From assembly GCF_003391135.1 (NCBI RefSeq), contig NZ_CP031455.1, positions 7,033,501 through 7,097,500 on the forward strand: 64,000 nt of DNA, written 5' to 3'. A program made the position numbers and the translations under genes. This document shows, one piece after another, positions 45,348 through 55,024 of this stretch. Position 1 is the first letter of the stretch, and each line of letters opens with the position of its first letter. The stretch is from Streptoverticillium olivoreticuli subsp. olivoreticuli. Its GTDB lineage: Bacteria; Actinomycetota; Actinomycetes; Streptomycetales; Streptomycetaceae. Below the pieces are notes generated by a model. The model did not search any database and was not told the origin of the DNA. It saw only the letters and a program-made list of their open reading frames with translations.

Positions 45348-45530
45348 AGGGGTCAACGAGGCCGGCGCGGAGCGCTCCCACACCGTGACGGGTGTCTTCC
45401 GCTCGGTGTCCCGACCGGTCTACGACGACCAGGTGCGCGACCGGATCCGCCGGGCCCGCACGGCGGGCGGGCCCGACCTGGACGGGCTCCTGCGCGGCAG
45501 GGACACCTGGACCGGCGGCGGGGGCGTCAC
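45348..45530 (+). pseudogene. C-terminal stub resembling 2-oxoacid:ferredoxin oxidoreductase beta subunit
   Basis: About 55 residues (TVTGVFRSVSRPVYDDQVRD ... DLDGLLRGRDTWT) resemble the end of KorB-type beta subunits, which finish with a similar DTWT. The upstream part of the gene has been replaced by the ISL3 remnant, and the normal stop after DTWT is also lost, so the frame runs on into the next gene on the other strand. I infer a core metabolic gene broken by insertion and deletion. The family call is from memory of the C-terminal pattern only. Confidence 0.45.
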
Positions 45531-46567
45531 CCTCGGGGGAGGGCGGTGCCCTCGCCGACCTCCCGTTCGCGCCCGCCGGGGTGGCGGTGGTGCCAGGTCC
45601 AGAAGACCGCGCAGCAGCCCACCGCCCACGCCGCCAGCACCAGGAAGGGGAAGGCGTGCTGGTGGCCGCGGAAGTAGACCGCCGTGTGGTGGGCGTTGAC
45701 CGACGCGCCCGGCGGCAGCCACCGTCCGATCGCGCCCAGGAACGACGGGAGCAGTGGCCAGGAGACGGCACCGCCCGACGAGGGGTTGCCCAGCAGCACC
45801 AGCAGGCTCCACGTCGGCAGCATCGCCCAGCGGCCGATCAGCGTGTTGAACATCGTGAAGACCATGCCCGACGCGAACATCGTCAGCGCCAGGATCAGCC
45901 ACGACTCCGCGAACGGCAGGCGCAGCGCGCCCAGCCCCCAGTCGACGATCGCGGCGATCGCGAAGCCGCCCAGCGCCGCGTAGCCGAGGGTGAAGGCGAT
46001 GCGCTCGGCCGGGTCGAGCCCCGCGGCGTGGACACTCAGCTGGATCGAGCCGATGAACCCGACGACCGACGCGGCCAGCGAGACGTAGAACAGCGCGAGT
46101 CCGCGCGGATCGCCCTTCTGCAGCGGGTTGATGTCCATGACCGTCACCGGCGTGCCGATGGCCGCCCCGACCCGCGGAGCCGTCTCGGTCAGCAGCTGCG
46201 CGACGGTGGCGCCGGACGCCCCGGACACGAACAGCGAGGCGGTGCGGCCGTCCGGGTGGTCCTCCAGGATCGCGAAGACCCGCTGCTCCTCCACCGCGTC
46301 CCTGGCGTCCCGGAGGGTGGCGTAGTGCCGCAGCTCGAGCGAGGCGCCCAGGGCGTCCTCCATGCCCCGGACGAACTCGGCGCGCTTGACCTCGGGCGCC
46401 GGCACACCCGTGACCGCGGTGGGGATGCTGTGCGGGGTGGGGTTGGCCATGCAGTATGTGTACGAGCCGGCGAACAGCCCGGCGGCCGCGGCGATGAGGA
46501 CCACGAGCACCGTGGCCGGGAGGAACGCCGCCCGGCGTCCACCGCTCTTTCGGTTGTCCTCGCCCAT
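45527..46567 (-). CDS. Integral membrane protein, YhgE/DUF3533-like
   Basis: The 346-aa protein has one N-terminal membrane segment (FLPATVLVVLIAAAAGLFA), an extracytoplasmic domain of about 140 residues, and about five membrane helices in the C-terminal half. This is the topology of YhgE/Pip-like and ABC-2-like permeases. ATG 46567 (MGEDNRKSGG) follows GGTGGG; an earlier start at 46588 is possible. No ATPase partner lies next to it. It may export a product or be a general membrane component. Confidence 0.75.
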   Translation of the reverse strand: MGEDNRKSGGRRAAFLPATVLVVLIAAAAGLFAGSYTYCMANPTPHSIPTAVTGVPAPEVKRAEFVRGMEDALGASLELRHYATLRDARDAVEEQRVFAILEDHPDGRTASLFVSGASGATVAQLLTETAPRVGAAIGTPVTVMDINPLQKGDPRGLALFYVSLAASVVGFIGSIQLSVHAAGLDPAERIAFTLGYAALGGFAIAAIVDWGLGALRLPFAESWLILALTMFASGMVFTMFNTLIGRWAMLPTWSLLVLLGNPSSGGAVSWPLLPSFLGAIGRWLPPGASVNAHHTAVYFRGHQHAFPFLVLAAWAVGCCAVFWTWHHRHPGGREREVGEGTALPRG

Positions 46568-46790
46568 GAGCCCACCATAAGCGGACAAAGGGTGTGCACC
46601 GGGCCTGTGGAGGTGCGTTGCGATCCGGATCGGTCTCCGTCCCGTTCCCCCTCGGCATCGATCTCGACACCCTCGTGCCGTGACCCCGGCCGCTCACCAC
46701 CCCGTCCGGTGGCGAGCAGCAGTCGCTCAAGCCGGCCGCCGCGCGGCCGAAAGCGATACAAGGGCCCTGAGGACGCGCAGGCCCCGCCCC

Positions 46791-49589
46791 TCAGATCGTC
46801 GCCAAATGCCCCAACCGCCGATGATCCAGAGGCGAAGACCGCCGGTCCAAGCGTTCCTGCAGCAGGCGGTCGGCCTCCGTGCAGCGGCCCGCCGACGCCA
46901 GGGCGTACAGCAGAGTCTCCTCGATGACTTCGCGCTGGGCCGCGCTGCCGCCCACGCGGGGGAGAGCCGGCAGGAGAGCCTGGAGGGCAGGCGCGGCGTC
47001 GTTCCAGCGTTCTTCCGCCACGGCGGCCATCGCCTCGCACAGGGGGTGGATGACCTCGCGTTGGACGGGGTCGCTGTGCTGCGCGGCGTAGCGTCCGAGG
47101 CGGTGCAGGGCGCAGACCTCGCGGGCCGCGGTGAGGGCTATCACGCTGTGCAGGGCGGTGAATGGAGTCACCGGGCGTTCCAGGGTCTCGGCCGCGACCT
47201 CGCTGAGCACCTCGTCGATCGGTACGGCACCGGTCCACTGGCCGGTCAGCTGGGCGCGCCACAGCATGGACACGGAGTCGACGAGCGCGCGAATGCCGCG
47301 CACCTGGGGCGGCGCGAGCTGGACGGACCAGCGGCGGCGCACGGCGGTCGCGTCGTCCAGGGCCAGTTCGTGCAGTGCGGCGTGCCAGGCGAAGTGCGCG
47401 CCGTGCGTGGCGCCCTGCCCGTGGTCGCCGATCCAGGAGTCGAGCCAGCGCAGGCCGTCCTGGTGATCGCCGCACTCGTAGTGGACATGGGCCAGCGCGT
47501 GCACGGCGTGTCCGGAGTCGGCCTCGGAGGCCAGGGCCCGGCGGGCGAGCGCGCCCGCCTCGTCGAAGGCGCCCAGCTCCTGCTGGATGAACGCGAGGAG
47601 GGAGGTGTGGAACCAGTGGCCCGCATGGGCAGGTGCCGTGCGCTCGACCAGTTCGTAGGCATCGTCCCGCAGGTCCGTGACGCCGGAGAAGGCGATGGTG
47701 GGTACGGCCATGCTCAGGGCCAGGGCGTCGCGGGGGTGGTCGCCGATGTGCCGCAGCAGGGCGGCGTCCCCGTCGCCGGCCGGGCCCTGGATCCGGCGTG
47801 TGATGACGTCGACCAGGCCGCGTTCGCGTGCGTCGCCGCGTTCCCGGACGGCTCGCTGGGCATCGGCGAGGGCGCGTGGCACGTCGACCTCGGCGCCGCC
47901 TTCGTGGCCCAGCATGGCGAGTGCCGCGTGCGCCAGGGCGAAGCCCGGGTCCAGCTCGACGGCTTGGAGGAAGGCGCGGTCGGCGCCGGAGCGTACCTTC
48001 ATCAGGCGCTGCAGGCCGATCCGGTAGGTGGCCGCCGTCGACGGGTCGGTGCTGAGCGGCTCGCCCAGATTGTCCATGGGCCTGCGGCGCTGCGGGGCCG
48101 GAGGCAGCGGGGCGGCCTCGTCGAGGAGCGCCTTCGCGATACCGGCGGCCTGCCCGCGGATCTCGGGGATGGCCGTGCTCTCCCAGAGCTCGCCACGCCG
48201 CTGCGCGCCGAGCGTCCACATGGGAGGGCCCGCGACCGTGTCGCCGCCGACGAGCCGGCCGTCGGGATCCGTCGCGTATCCGATGCCGAGCGGGCCGGGT
48301 GCGGCCAGACCGGACGCGAGCAGGCTGTGGTCCAGCGGATCGGTGGACTCGGCGAGGCGGGCCGCCGGTCCGGTGCAGTCGACCACCCAGCCGACCTGCA
48401 GGGTGCGGCCGTTGTCCAAGGTCACGGACAGGAGCGCTCCGGGGCCGGAGTCCGTCGCTTCGCCCGTCTCCGTGCTTCGGACGGTGGCGACCTGGCCCGC
48501 GGATACGCGCAGCCGTTGCGACTCCCGGAGCCGGGCGATCGCCTCAGCGGTCGCCGGGGCCATGCGATGGCGGTGGGAGTTCCACAACGAACGGTCACGG
48601 GTGAGGAATTCGGCCCGCTCGCTGTCCGGCAGGGCGCTCCACAGCCGTGCGGTCAGCGGTCGCAGTCCGTCGAGCGCGGGTCGCCAGTCGCCGTGACATC
48701 GGAGCGTACGCCGCACATGCCGGTAGACGTCCCTGCGGAGCCGGCTCAGCGGAAGGCCGTCGAGCGATCCGGGCGGAGCGACCGGGGGCAGGGGAGTGAC
48801 GGCGTGGGCGGCCGGCAGGGCGCCGCTGCGGGAAACGGCATGGATGGCGCGGTCGTTGCGGTCGAGGGTCAGTGCCACGTCGACAGCTGTGAGGCCGGTA
48901 CCGACGAGCAGTACGTCGCCGCCGGACGAGAGCGGGCCGTCGAGCGCTCCGGGCGCCCAGGCATCCGGAACGAAGCGGGCCGAGTTGCGCAGTTCTTCCG
49001 GCGCCCAGGAGCCGGAGGCCGCTTGGGGGCCGGTGGCGAGGACGGCGCTGTCGGCCCGGACGACCGAGCCGTCGGCCAGCCGGAGAACCGCCTGCTTCCC
49101 ATGCCAGGCGCAGTCGGTCACTCGGCTGCGCACATGCCGCAGCGTGACCGTACGGGCGCGGGCCGAGGCGTCGGAAAGGGTGTCGGAGAGGTAGGCCCCG
49201 TAGTCTCCGCGGGCGGCGAAATGGGCGGCGGTCGCCTTGGCGTCCCCGTGGCGCGTGAGCCAGCGCAGGAAATGGGACGCGTCATCGGGATAGCAACTCA
49301 TTTTGTCGGCCGTGACGTTCAGCCGGTGCCTGTCGTCCTGGGTCGCGAACGCGGCTCCGGCGCCGACCCGTTCCGCCGGATCGATCAGGAGAAGCTCCAA
49401 GCGGGTGCGACGCCGACGGGCGATCTCGCACAGATGGATGGCGACGAGCGCGCCGGCGGCTCCGGCTCCTATCACCGCGACTGTGTGCTGGTCCTGGTGC
49501 GCCTGCTCAAGCAACTGCTGCCTCCAGCGGATGTATTCTCCACCAACTCGATGGACTATATGAGAATGGGTCCTGACGGGTATGCGCAC
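46791..49589 (-). CDS. FAD/NAD(P)-binding protein fused to a TPR domain
   Basis: In this 932-aa protein, residues about 35-510 are a flavin-dependent FAD/NAD(P)-binding module: the first Rossmann motif VAVIGAGAAGALVA, RLNVTADKMSCYPDD, and a second motif VLLVGTGLTAVDVAL, as in the NAD_binding_9 family of lysine/ornithine N-hydroxylase-like proteins. Residues about 515-932 are a TPR-like helical repeat (YRIGLQRLMKV..., ALAHVHYECGDHQDGL) resembling the TTC38 family. The two are usually separate proteins. It is divergent from the Rrf2 gene across 93 bp, so Rrf2 may control it. The substrate is unknown; a role in the adjacent polyketide pathway is possible. Confidence 0.75.
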   Translation of the reverse strand: MRIPVRTHSHIVHRVGGEYIRWRQQLLEQAHQDQHTVAVIGAGAAGALVAIHLCEIARRRRTRLELLLIDPAERVGAGAAFATQDDRHRLNVTADKMSCYPDDASHFLRWLTRHGDAKATAAHFAARGDYGAYLSDTLSDASARARTVTLRHVRSRVTDCAWHGKQAVLRLADGSVVRADSAVLATGPQAASGSWAPEELRNSARFVPDAWAPGALDGPLSSGGDVLLVGTGLTAVDVALTLDRNDRAIHAVSRSGALPAAHAVTPLPPVAPPGSLDGLPLSRLRRDVYRHVRRTLRCHGDWRPALDGLRPLTARLWSALPDSERAEFLTRDRSLWNSHRHRMAPATAEAIARLRESQRLRVSAGQVATVRSTETGEATDSGPGALLSVTLDNGRTLQVGWVVDCTGPAARLAESTDPLDHSLLASGLAAPGPLGIGYATDPDGRLVGGDTVAGPPMWTLGAQRRGELWESTAIPEIRGQAAGIAKALLDEAAPLPPAPQRRRPMDNLGEPLSTDPSTAATYRIGLQRLMKVRSGADRAFLQAVELDPGFALAHAALAMLGHEGGAEVDVPRALADAQRAVRERGDARERGLVDVITRRIQGPAGDGDAALLRHIGDHPRDALALSMAVPTIAFSGVTDLRDDAYELVERTAPAHAGHWFHTSLLAFIQQELGAFDEAGALARRALASEADSGHAVHALAHVHYECGDHQDGLRWLDSWIGDHGQGATHGAHFAWHAALHELALDDATAVRRRWSVQLAPPQVRGIRALVDSVSMLWRAQLTGQWTGAVPIDEVLSEVAAETLERPVTPFTALHSVIALTAAREVCALHRLGRYAAQHSDPVQREVIHPLCEAMAAVAEERWNDAAPALQALLPALPRVGGSAAQREVIEETLLYALASAGRCTEADRLLQERLDRRSSPLDHRRLGHLATI

Positions 49590-49682
49590 GTCCGGCGCGC
49601 GTGATGTAACTCACGGTGGATTCGCCGGTGGATATGGGTAGTTGGCGCGGCCGGAGCGCGAAGGTGTGAGAGGTTGCTTTCC

Positions 49683-50162
49683 ATGCGCATTTCGGCCAGA
49701 GCGGATTACGCGGTACGAGCCATGGCGGAACTGGCCCGCACCGAAGCCGTGCCGACCAAGGCGGAGCACCTCTCCGAGGTGCAGGACATCCCCCTGCGCT
49801 TCCTGCTGTCCATTTTGCGGGAGCTTCGCCAGCACAGGCTGCTGCGCAGCGTCAGAGGCCCCGACGGCGGCTACTTCCTGGCCCGGCCGGCCGGGGAGAT
49901 AACCCTCGCCGATGTGATCCGCGCCGTCGACGGACCCCTCGCGAACGTACGCGACCTGCAGCTCAGCGGGCTCAACTACCCGGGCGCGGCCGCGGCTTTG
50001 CCGGACGTGTGGCGAGCCGTGCGGGTGAGCCTCAGGCAGGTGCTGGAAAGCGTCACCCTTTCAGACCTCGCCCAAGGAGAATTGCCTCCGCTGGTGCGCG
50101 GGCGGGCCCAGGAATACGCCGACGACGTCCGTCATCCTCCCCGGCCCACGGCCGCCGACTGA
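49683..50162 (+). CDS. Rrf2-family transcriptional regulator
   Basis: The 159-aa protein opens MRISARADYAVRAMAELA, the Rrf2 N-terminus, with a winged helix over residues 20-60 and the typical wing RGPDGGYFLARP. No cysteine triad for an Fe-S cluster is present, so this member does not sense through Fe-S. ATG 49683 is preferred over a TTG 9 nt upstream. It diverges from the FAD-TPR gene, suggesting local repression. Confidence 0.85.
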   Translation: MRISARADYAVRAMAELARTEAVPTKAEHLSEVQDIPLRFLLSILRELRQHRLLRSVRGPDGGYFLARPAGEITLADVIRAVDGPLANVRDLQLSGLNYPGAAAALPDVWRAVRVSLRQVLESVTLSDLAQGELPPLVRGRAQEYADDVRHPPRPTAAD

Positions 50163-50166
50163 GGCC

Positions 50167-50198
50167 GCTACGGCCGTTGAAACCGTTACGGCCGTAGC
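50167..50198. terminator. Terminator between convergent Rrf2 and amidohydrolase genes
   Basis: GCTACGGCCG and CGGCCGTAGC form a perfect 10-bp stem with a 12-nt loop in the 40 bp between the two converging stop codons. Confidence 0.65.
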
Positions 50199-50202
50199 CG
50201 CG

Positions 50203-50988
50203 TCACGAGGAGTAGAGCTCCGGCCGTCTGTCGCGCAGATATGTGGTGGCGGCGCGGGCGCGCCTGAGGACCACCGGATCGACATCGGCGATCAGCAGCC
50301 CCTCGCCCTCCTCGGTCAGCGCCGAAGCGGTGCCGTCCGGTGCCGCGACCGTGGTGTGCCCGCAGAATCCGATGCCGCCGTGACTGCCGGTCCAGTTGGC
50401 GTACGCGATGTACAGCTGGCTCTCGAAGGCACGCGCCGGCACCAGGGTGCGGGCCACGAACTCCCAGGGGCGCATCAGACCGGTGGGCACCAGCAGCACA
50501 TCGGTGCCGGCCACCCCGTGCGCCCGCACGGCCTCGGGGAACTCGACGTCGTAGCAGATCAGCAGCCCCAGCGTAAGGCCCTTGTACGACGCCTGCACCA
50601 CCCCCTGCCCGCCGGGGGCGAACATGGCGCGCTCGCCGCGCCCGTACAGATGGGCCTTGCGGTAGACGGCGAGGGTGTCGCCCTGCGGGGAGACCAGCCG
50701 GGCGGAGTTGTGGAGCCGGTCGCCGTCGGTCTCCGGCCAGCCGTGCACCAAGGCGATCGAGAACTCGCGGGCGATGGCCGAGACTTCCGCGCACTGCGGG
50801 CCGTCGACCGGTCCGGACGCCTCCGCCAGGTTGGCCGTGAGCAGCGGATAGCCGCCGATGGAGATCTCGGGAGTGACGAGCAGCTCGGCGCCCGCCTCGG
50901 CCGCGTGGCGCGCCGCCCGGCGCAGCCGGCCGAGGGAGTGGGCCAGGCCGGTGGTGCCGCACGCCGCCTGCTGGCAAGCGATCCTCAC
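50203..50988 (-). CDS. Carbon-nitrogen hydrolase (nitrilase superfamily amidohydrolase)
   Basis: The 261-aa protein carries the Glu-Lys-Cys triad of the nitrilase superfamily: TPEISIGGY, YRKAHLYG and LICYDVEFPE. The length is typical. I chose GTG 50988 because GGGAGG lies 9 nt upstream; longer frames to 51180 add unnatural N-terminal text. It would hydrolyse an amide to acid and ammonia. In guanidino- or aminobutyryl-primed polyketides (for example azalomycin or linearmycin type) an enzyme of this kind makes the starter acid from an amide, which makes it relevant to the PKS 9 kb downstream; this link is inference. Confidence 0.85.
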   Translation of the reverse strand: MRIACQQAACGTTGLAHSLGRLRRAARHAAEAGAELLVTPEISIGGYPLLTANLAEASGPVDGPQCAEVSAIAREFSIALVHGWPETDGDRLHNSARLVSPQGDTLAVYRKAHLYGRGERAMFAPGGQGVVQASYKGLTLGLLICYDVEFPEAVRAHGVAGTDVLLVPTGLMRPWEFVARTLVPARAFESQLYIAYANWTGSHGGIGFCGHTTVAAPDGTASALTEEGEGLLIADVDPVVLRRARAATTYLRDRRPELYSS

Positions 50989-51125
50989 TGCGGGTGTCCT
51001 CCCGGAAGCCTGGCGCCGTCGACATATGGGTTCTTTAACGATACCCGTACGCCCGGAGCGCGAAGGGGCGGCGCCGGCCGTGTGACGCTTTCGGGGGCGG
51101 ACTTTCAGGGGTAGTGGCTCAAACA

Positions 51126-51139
51126 TAGGGGTACCCCCT
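51126..51139. promoter_or_regulatory. TAGGGG palindrome in the thioesterase promoter region
   Basis: TAGGGGTACCCCCT is a near-perfect palindrome, with a further AGGGGTAG copy about 18 bp before it, in the region between the divergent amidohydrolase and thioesterase genes. The TAGGGG core recurs before the PKS gene at 59961-60000. It is a candidate operator for the cluster's LAL regulator. Confidence 0.45.
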
Positions 51140-51254
51140 GCTTCAACCGCCGTGATAGACATGAAATCGACCCGGGGCACTTGTGTTCTGGTGCATATCC
51201 CGGCATACGCATGGCAGTTGCCGTACGGAACTTGAGGGAAAGACTCTTCGGTAC

Positions 51255-52022
51255 ATGGGTGAACAGCGAGAAAACAGCGCCTGGGTGCGCCGGTTCCATC
51301 CTTCCCCGGAAGGCAGAGTCCGACTGGTCTGCCTTCCGCACGCCGGAGGTTCCGCCCCCTTTTATTTCCCGATGTCCCAGGCGCTTTCCCCGGCCGTCGA
51401 CGTCCTGTGTCTGCAGTACCCCGGACGCCAGGAAAGACGGCTGGACCCGGGTATCGAGAACATCCCCGACTACGCGGACGCCATCGCCGCCGAGCTGAAG
51501 CCCTGGCTCGATGTGCCCACGGCGTTCTTCGGGCACAGCATGGGTGCGGTCCTCGCCTACGAGGTGGCGCTGCGCCTGGAGCGTGACGCGGGGACCGGAC
51601 CGGTCGCCGTGTTCGCCTCCGGCCGCCGGGCGCCGTCCCGTTACCGCGAGGAGAACGTGCACCGCCGTGACGACGACGGCATCGTGAAGGAGATGCAGCT
51701 CCTGAGCGGCACCGACGCCCGCGTCCTCGGCAACGAGGAGATCCTGCGGATGGTGCTGCCCGCGATCCGCAGCGACTACACGGCCATCGAGACCTACCGC
51801 TCCGAGCCCGGGGCCGCCGTGCGCGCCCCGATCACCGTGTTCACCGGTGACGACGACCCCAGGACCAGCCTCGAAGAGGCCGAGGCGTGGCGCGCGCACA
51901 CCGCCGGCGACTTCGACATCCACGTATTCCCTGGTGGTCACTTCTTCTTGGCCAACCATTCGCAGAAGATCATTGAGATCGTCTCCGCGAAGCTCTCCGC
52001 GGCAAGCTCACAGCAGCACTGA
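51255..52022 (+). CDS. Type II thioesterase
   Basis: This 255-aa alpha/beta hydrolase has the catalytic Ser in FFGHSMGA, the Asp in TGDDDP and the His in GGHFFL, and the N-terminal LVCLPHAGGSAPFY typical of PKS/NRPS-associated editing thioesterases. It removes stalled or wrong acyl groups from carrier proteins of the adjacent synthase. ATG 51255 is the first start that gives the family N-terminus. The LAL regulator follows after about 90 bp on the same strand. Confidence 0.92.
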   Translation: MGEQRENSAWVRRFHPSPEGRVRLVCLPHAGGSAPFYFPMSQALSPAVDVLCLQYPGRQERRLDPGIENIPDYADAIAAELKPWLDVPTAFFGHSMGAVLAYEVALRLERDAGTGPVAVFASGRRAPSRYREENVHRRDDDGIVKEMQLLSGTDARVLGNEEILRMVLPAIRSDYTAIETYRSEPGAAVRAPITVFTGDDDPRTSLEEAEAWRAHTAGDFDIHVFPGGHFFLANHSQKIIEIVSAKLSAASSQQH

Positions 52023-52109
52023 CCGGGCCGCGTATCCGCGTCAATGCATAATCCTCGCAGTCCGGCTGACTGCCGGGTCGCGGGCCGGATTTCCGGGGGA
52101 CGGACTTCC

Positions 52110-55004
52110 ATGCCTGTCAAAATTTCCGAACGTGAGAACCACCTCGCCGCGCTCGCCGAAATGCTGTGCAGCGCGGAACGGGGCAGGGGGCGGCTGGCGC
52201 TCATCAGCGGCGCGGTCGCCAGCGGGAAAACCGATCTGCTCGACAGGTTCGCGGGGCAGGCGCTCGCCCGCGACGCGCTGCTGCTGGAGACCACCGGATC
52301 CCGGTCGGAGCGCGAGCTGTCCTTCGGCCTGCTCAAGAAGGTCTTTGACAACGCTGCCATGCCGCCCGCGGCCCGCGCCGAGGTGATCGCGCTGCTGGAC
52401 GGCGCGGACGGCGCCGAGGAGGGCGACGCACCGGCCCGGCTGCGCATGATGTCCCGCGTCTCCTCCGTGCTGCTGCAGCTGGCCGAGGAGCGCCCCCTCG
52501 TCATCACGGTCGACGACGTCCACTGGGGTGACGCGCACTCCCTGCAGTTCCTGCTCCACCTGGCCCGCCGCGTGCGGCAGTCCAAGGTGCTCGTGGTGCT
52601 CACCGAGTCCACCCGGCTGCGTCACGAGCAGCTGACGTTCCACGTGGAGCTGCTGCGCCAGCCCAACTGCGGCCGGCTGCGGCTGCACATGCTCACCGAG
52701 CCGGGCATCTCCCACGTACTGACCGAGCATGTCTCCGGCGCCGTCGCCGACCGGCTGGCACCCGAGTGCCACCGCCTCACCGGCGGCAGCCCGCTGCTGC
52801 TGCGCGCCCTGCTGGAGGACTGGCGGGCCGGCGGCGAACACGGCGAGTCCCTGCAGCGGCCGGTACCCGGCGAGGCGTACGCCCAGGCCCTTCTGGGCTG
52901 TCTGCACCGTGGCACACCCGATGTGCTGACCATCGCCCAGGGCGTCGCCGTTCTCGGTGACGCCGACTGCCCGGCGCTGCTCGGCGAGTTGCTCGGGCTC
53001 ACCGCCGGGGCCGTCGAGCAGGGTGTGCAGGACCTGCACCAGTGCGCGGTGCTGGAGGGCGGCGCCTTCCGCAGCCCCGCCGCGCGCGCCGCCGTGCTCG
53101 GCGCCGTCCCCGCCTCCGCCCTCGCCGCGCTGCACCGGCGGGCCGCCGAGCTGCTGCACGGCGACGGCGCCGCCGCACTCGAGATCGCCCGGCACCTGGT
53201 CGCCGCCCAGCGGGAGGCCGAGCACTGGGCGGTGCCGGTGCTGCGCGAGGCCGCCGAGTACGCGCTGGTCGAGGAGGACCTGGAGTTCGCGCTGCGCTGC
53301 CTCGAACTCGCGCACGCGGCCTGCCGGGACGGGCACGAGCGCGCGGCCCTGCAGATCCGGCTGGTCAGCATCGCCTGGCGGCTGGGCCCGGCGGTTGCTG
53401 AAACGTATCTTCCGCAGCTCGCCGCCGAACTGGAGGCCGGCCGCATCGCTCCGCGCGACCTGGCGCTGTCCGTCTCGTACCTGGTCTGGTCCGGCCGGCT
53501 GGAGCGGGCCGCGGACATCGTCGCCCGGCTGTCCGGCGCGGCGGGTGCCTCCGCCGCTCCGGGCGCCCTGGGCCTGCCGGGCGCCGGCGTGCTGGTACCG
53601 GGCGTGCTGGGCCTCGCGGGCAGCCTGGACGGGCCGGCCGGCGGTGACGCCGTGCCGGACGCGGCCCTGGCCGCCACCGCCCACTGGCTGACCATGATCA
53701 GCCCGCCGCTGCGGTCCCGCATCCCCGCCGTCGGCGCCGCCGTGGCGGTCTCCACCGGACCGCGTGACCTGGCGGGCGAGGCGCACGCGCAGTCCGCGGC
53801 CACCCTGAACACCGCGCTGACCGACGGCCAGGCGCACCACGCGGTCGCCGAGGCCGAACGCGTCCTGCAGCGGTACCACCTGTCCGACAGCGCCCTGCAG
53901 CCCCTGGCCTTCGCCCTGATGGCGCTCGTCTACGCCGACCGGCTCGACCTCGCCCAGTCCTGGTGCGAACGGCTGCTCGGCGAGTGCGCGACCCGCCGGG
54001 CACCGTCCTGGCAGGCGGTGCTGTCCGCCGTACGCGCGGAGATCGCGCTGCGCCAGGGCGATCTGCCGGTGGCCGCGCACCAGGCGCGGACCGCGATATC
54101 CCGGATCTCCCCGGCCGGCTGGGGCGTGGCCATCGGCCTGCCGCTGGCCACCCTGATCCAGGCCGAGACCGGCATGGGCCGTTACGAGGAGGCCATGGCG
54201 CTCCTGGAACAGCCGGTCCCCGACGGGATCTACCACACCCTGCCCGGGCTGCACTACCTGCGCGCCAGGGGCCGCTGCCACCTGGCCACCGGCCGCTTCC
54301 ACGCCGCCCTCGGCGACTTCATGACCTGCGGCGAGCTGATGTCCGCCTGGCGGGTGGACACCCCCCAGCTGATGCCGTGGCGACTGGACGCGGCGGAGGC
54401 GTGGCTGGCCCTGGACGAGACCGAGCGGGCCCATGGCCTCGCCGAGGAGCAGCTGCGGCGCAGCCCCGGCAACCAGCGGGTGCGCGGCGCGCTGCTGCCG
54501 ATCCTCGCCCGCGGCGAGGATCTCAAGCACCGGCTGCCCCGGCTCAAGGAGGCCGTCGAGATCCTGGAGGACGGCGGCGACCGGCTCCAGCTCGCGGGCG
54601 CGCTGGGCGAGTTGGGCATGGGCTACCGCGCTCTCGGCGACTTCAACCGGGCGCGGGTGCTGATGCGCAAGGCGTGGCACGTCGCCAAGGCGTGCGGGGC
54701 GGAGCCGCTGTGCCGGCAGCTGATCCCCGGTCACGGCGACGGCTCCGACTTCGTCGCCGCGGCCGAGCAGGCCGGTGACGGAGACGCGGTGCAGCGCGAG
54801 GTCGAGGCGCTGACCGAGGCGGAGGCGCGGGTCGCGCTCCTGGCCGCGCACGGGAACACGAACCGGGAGATCGCGTCCAAGCTGGTCGTCACCGTGAGCA
54901 CGGTGGAGCAGCATCTGACCCGGATATACCGGAAGCTGAAGGTCAAGCGGAGGCGCGACCTTCCCGCGAGGCTCGCCGACAGCAGCCTGACCGGGGTCTC
55001 CTAG
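52110..55004 (+). CDS. LAL-type LuxR-family cluster activator
   Basis: This 964-aa protein is a large ATP-binding LuxR regulator: Walker A SGAVASGKT near residue 38, Walker B PLVITVDDVHW near 135, a long helical TPR-like middle, and a C-terminal LuxR HTH (LTEAEARVALLAAHGNTNRE ... STVEQHLTRIYRKL). This is the architecture of pathway-specific activators such as PikD. The P-loop is slightly unusual (Ala-Ser before Gly-Lys-Thr). ATG 52110 follows GGGGGACGG. It ends before a strong hairpin at 55025. Confidence 0.92.
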   Translation: MPVKISERENHLAALAEMLCSAERGRGRLALISGAVASGKTDLLDRFAGQALARDALLLETTGSRSERELSFGLLKKVFDNAAMPPAARAEVIALLDGADGAEEGDAPARLRMMSRVSSVLLQLAEERPLVITVDDVHWGDAHSLQFLLHLARRVRQSKVLVVLTESTRLRHEQLTFHVELLRQPNCGRLRLHMLTEPGISHVLTEHVSGAVADRLAPECHRLTGGSPLLLRALLEDWRAGGEHGESLQRPVPGEAYAQALLGCLHRGTPDVLTIAQGVAVLGDADCPALLGELLGLTAGAVEQGVQDLHQCAVLEGGAFRSPAARAAVLGAVPASALAALHRRAAELLHGDGAAALEIARHLVAAQREAEHWAVPVLREAAEYALVEEDLEFALRCLELAHAACRDGHERAALQIRLVSIAWRLGPAVAETYLPQLAAELEAGRIAPRDLALSVSYLVWSGRLERAADIVARLSGAAGASAAPGALGLPGAGVLVPGVLGLAGSLDGPAGGDAVPDAALAATAHWLTMISPPLRSRIPAVGAAVAVSTGPRDLAGEAHAQSAATLNTALTDGQAHHAVAEAERVLQRYHLSDSALQPLAFALMALVYADRLDLAQSWCERLLGECATRRAPSWQAVLSAVRAEIALRQGDLPVAAHQARTAISRISPAGWGVAIGLPLATLIQAETGMGRYEEAMALLEQPVPDGIYHTLPGLHYLRARGRCHLATGRFHAALGDFMTCGELMSAWRVDTPQLMPWRLDAAEAWLALDETERAHGLAEEQLRRSPGNQRVRGALLPILARGEDLKHRLPRLKEAVEILEDGGDRLQLAGALGELGMGYRALGDFNRARVLMRKAWHVAKACGAEPLCRQLIPGHGDGSDFVAAAEQAGDGDAVQREVEALTEAEARVALLAAHGNTNREIASKLVVTVSTVEQHLTRIYRKLKVKRRRDLPARLADSSLTGVS

Positions 55005-55024
55005 CCGGCGGCCGGGACCCGGTG

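Noticed and set aside
52041..54914. 957-aa minus-strand frame opposite the LAL regulator
   Set aside because: It has low-complexity composition and no domain; the plus strand encodes a full LAL protein.
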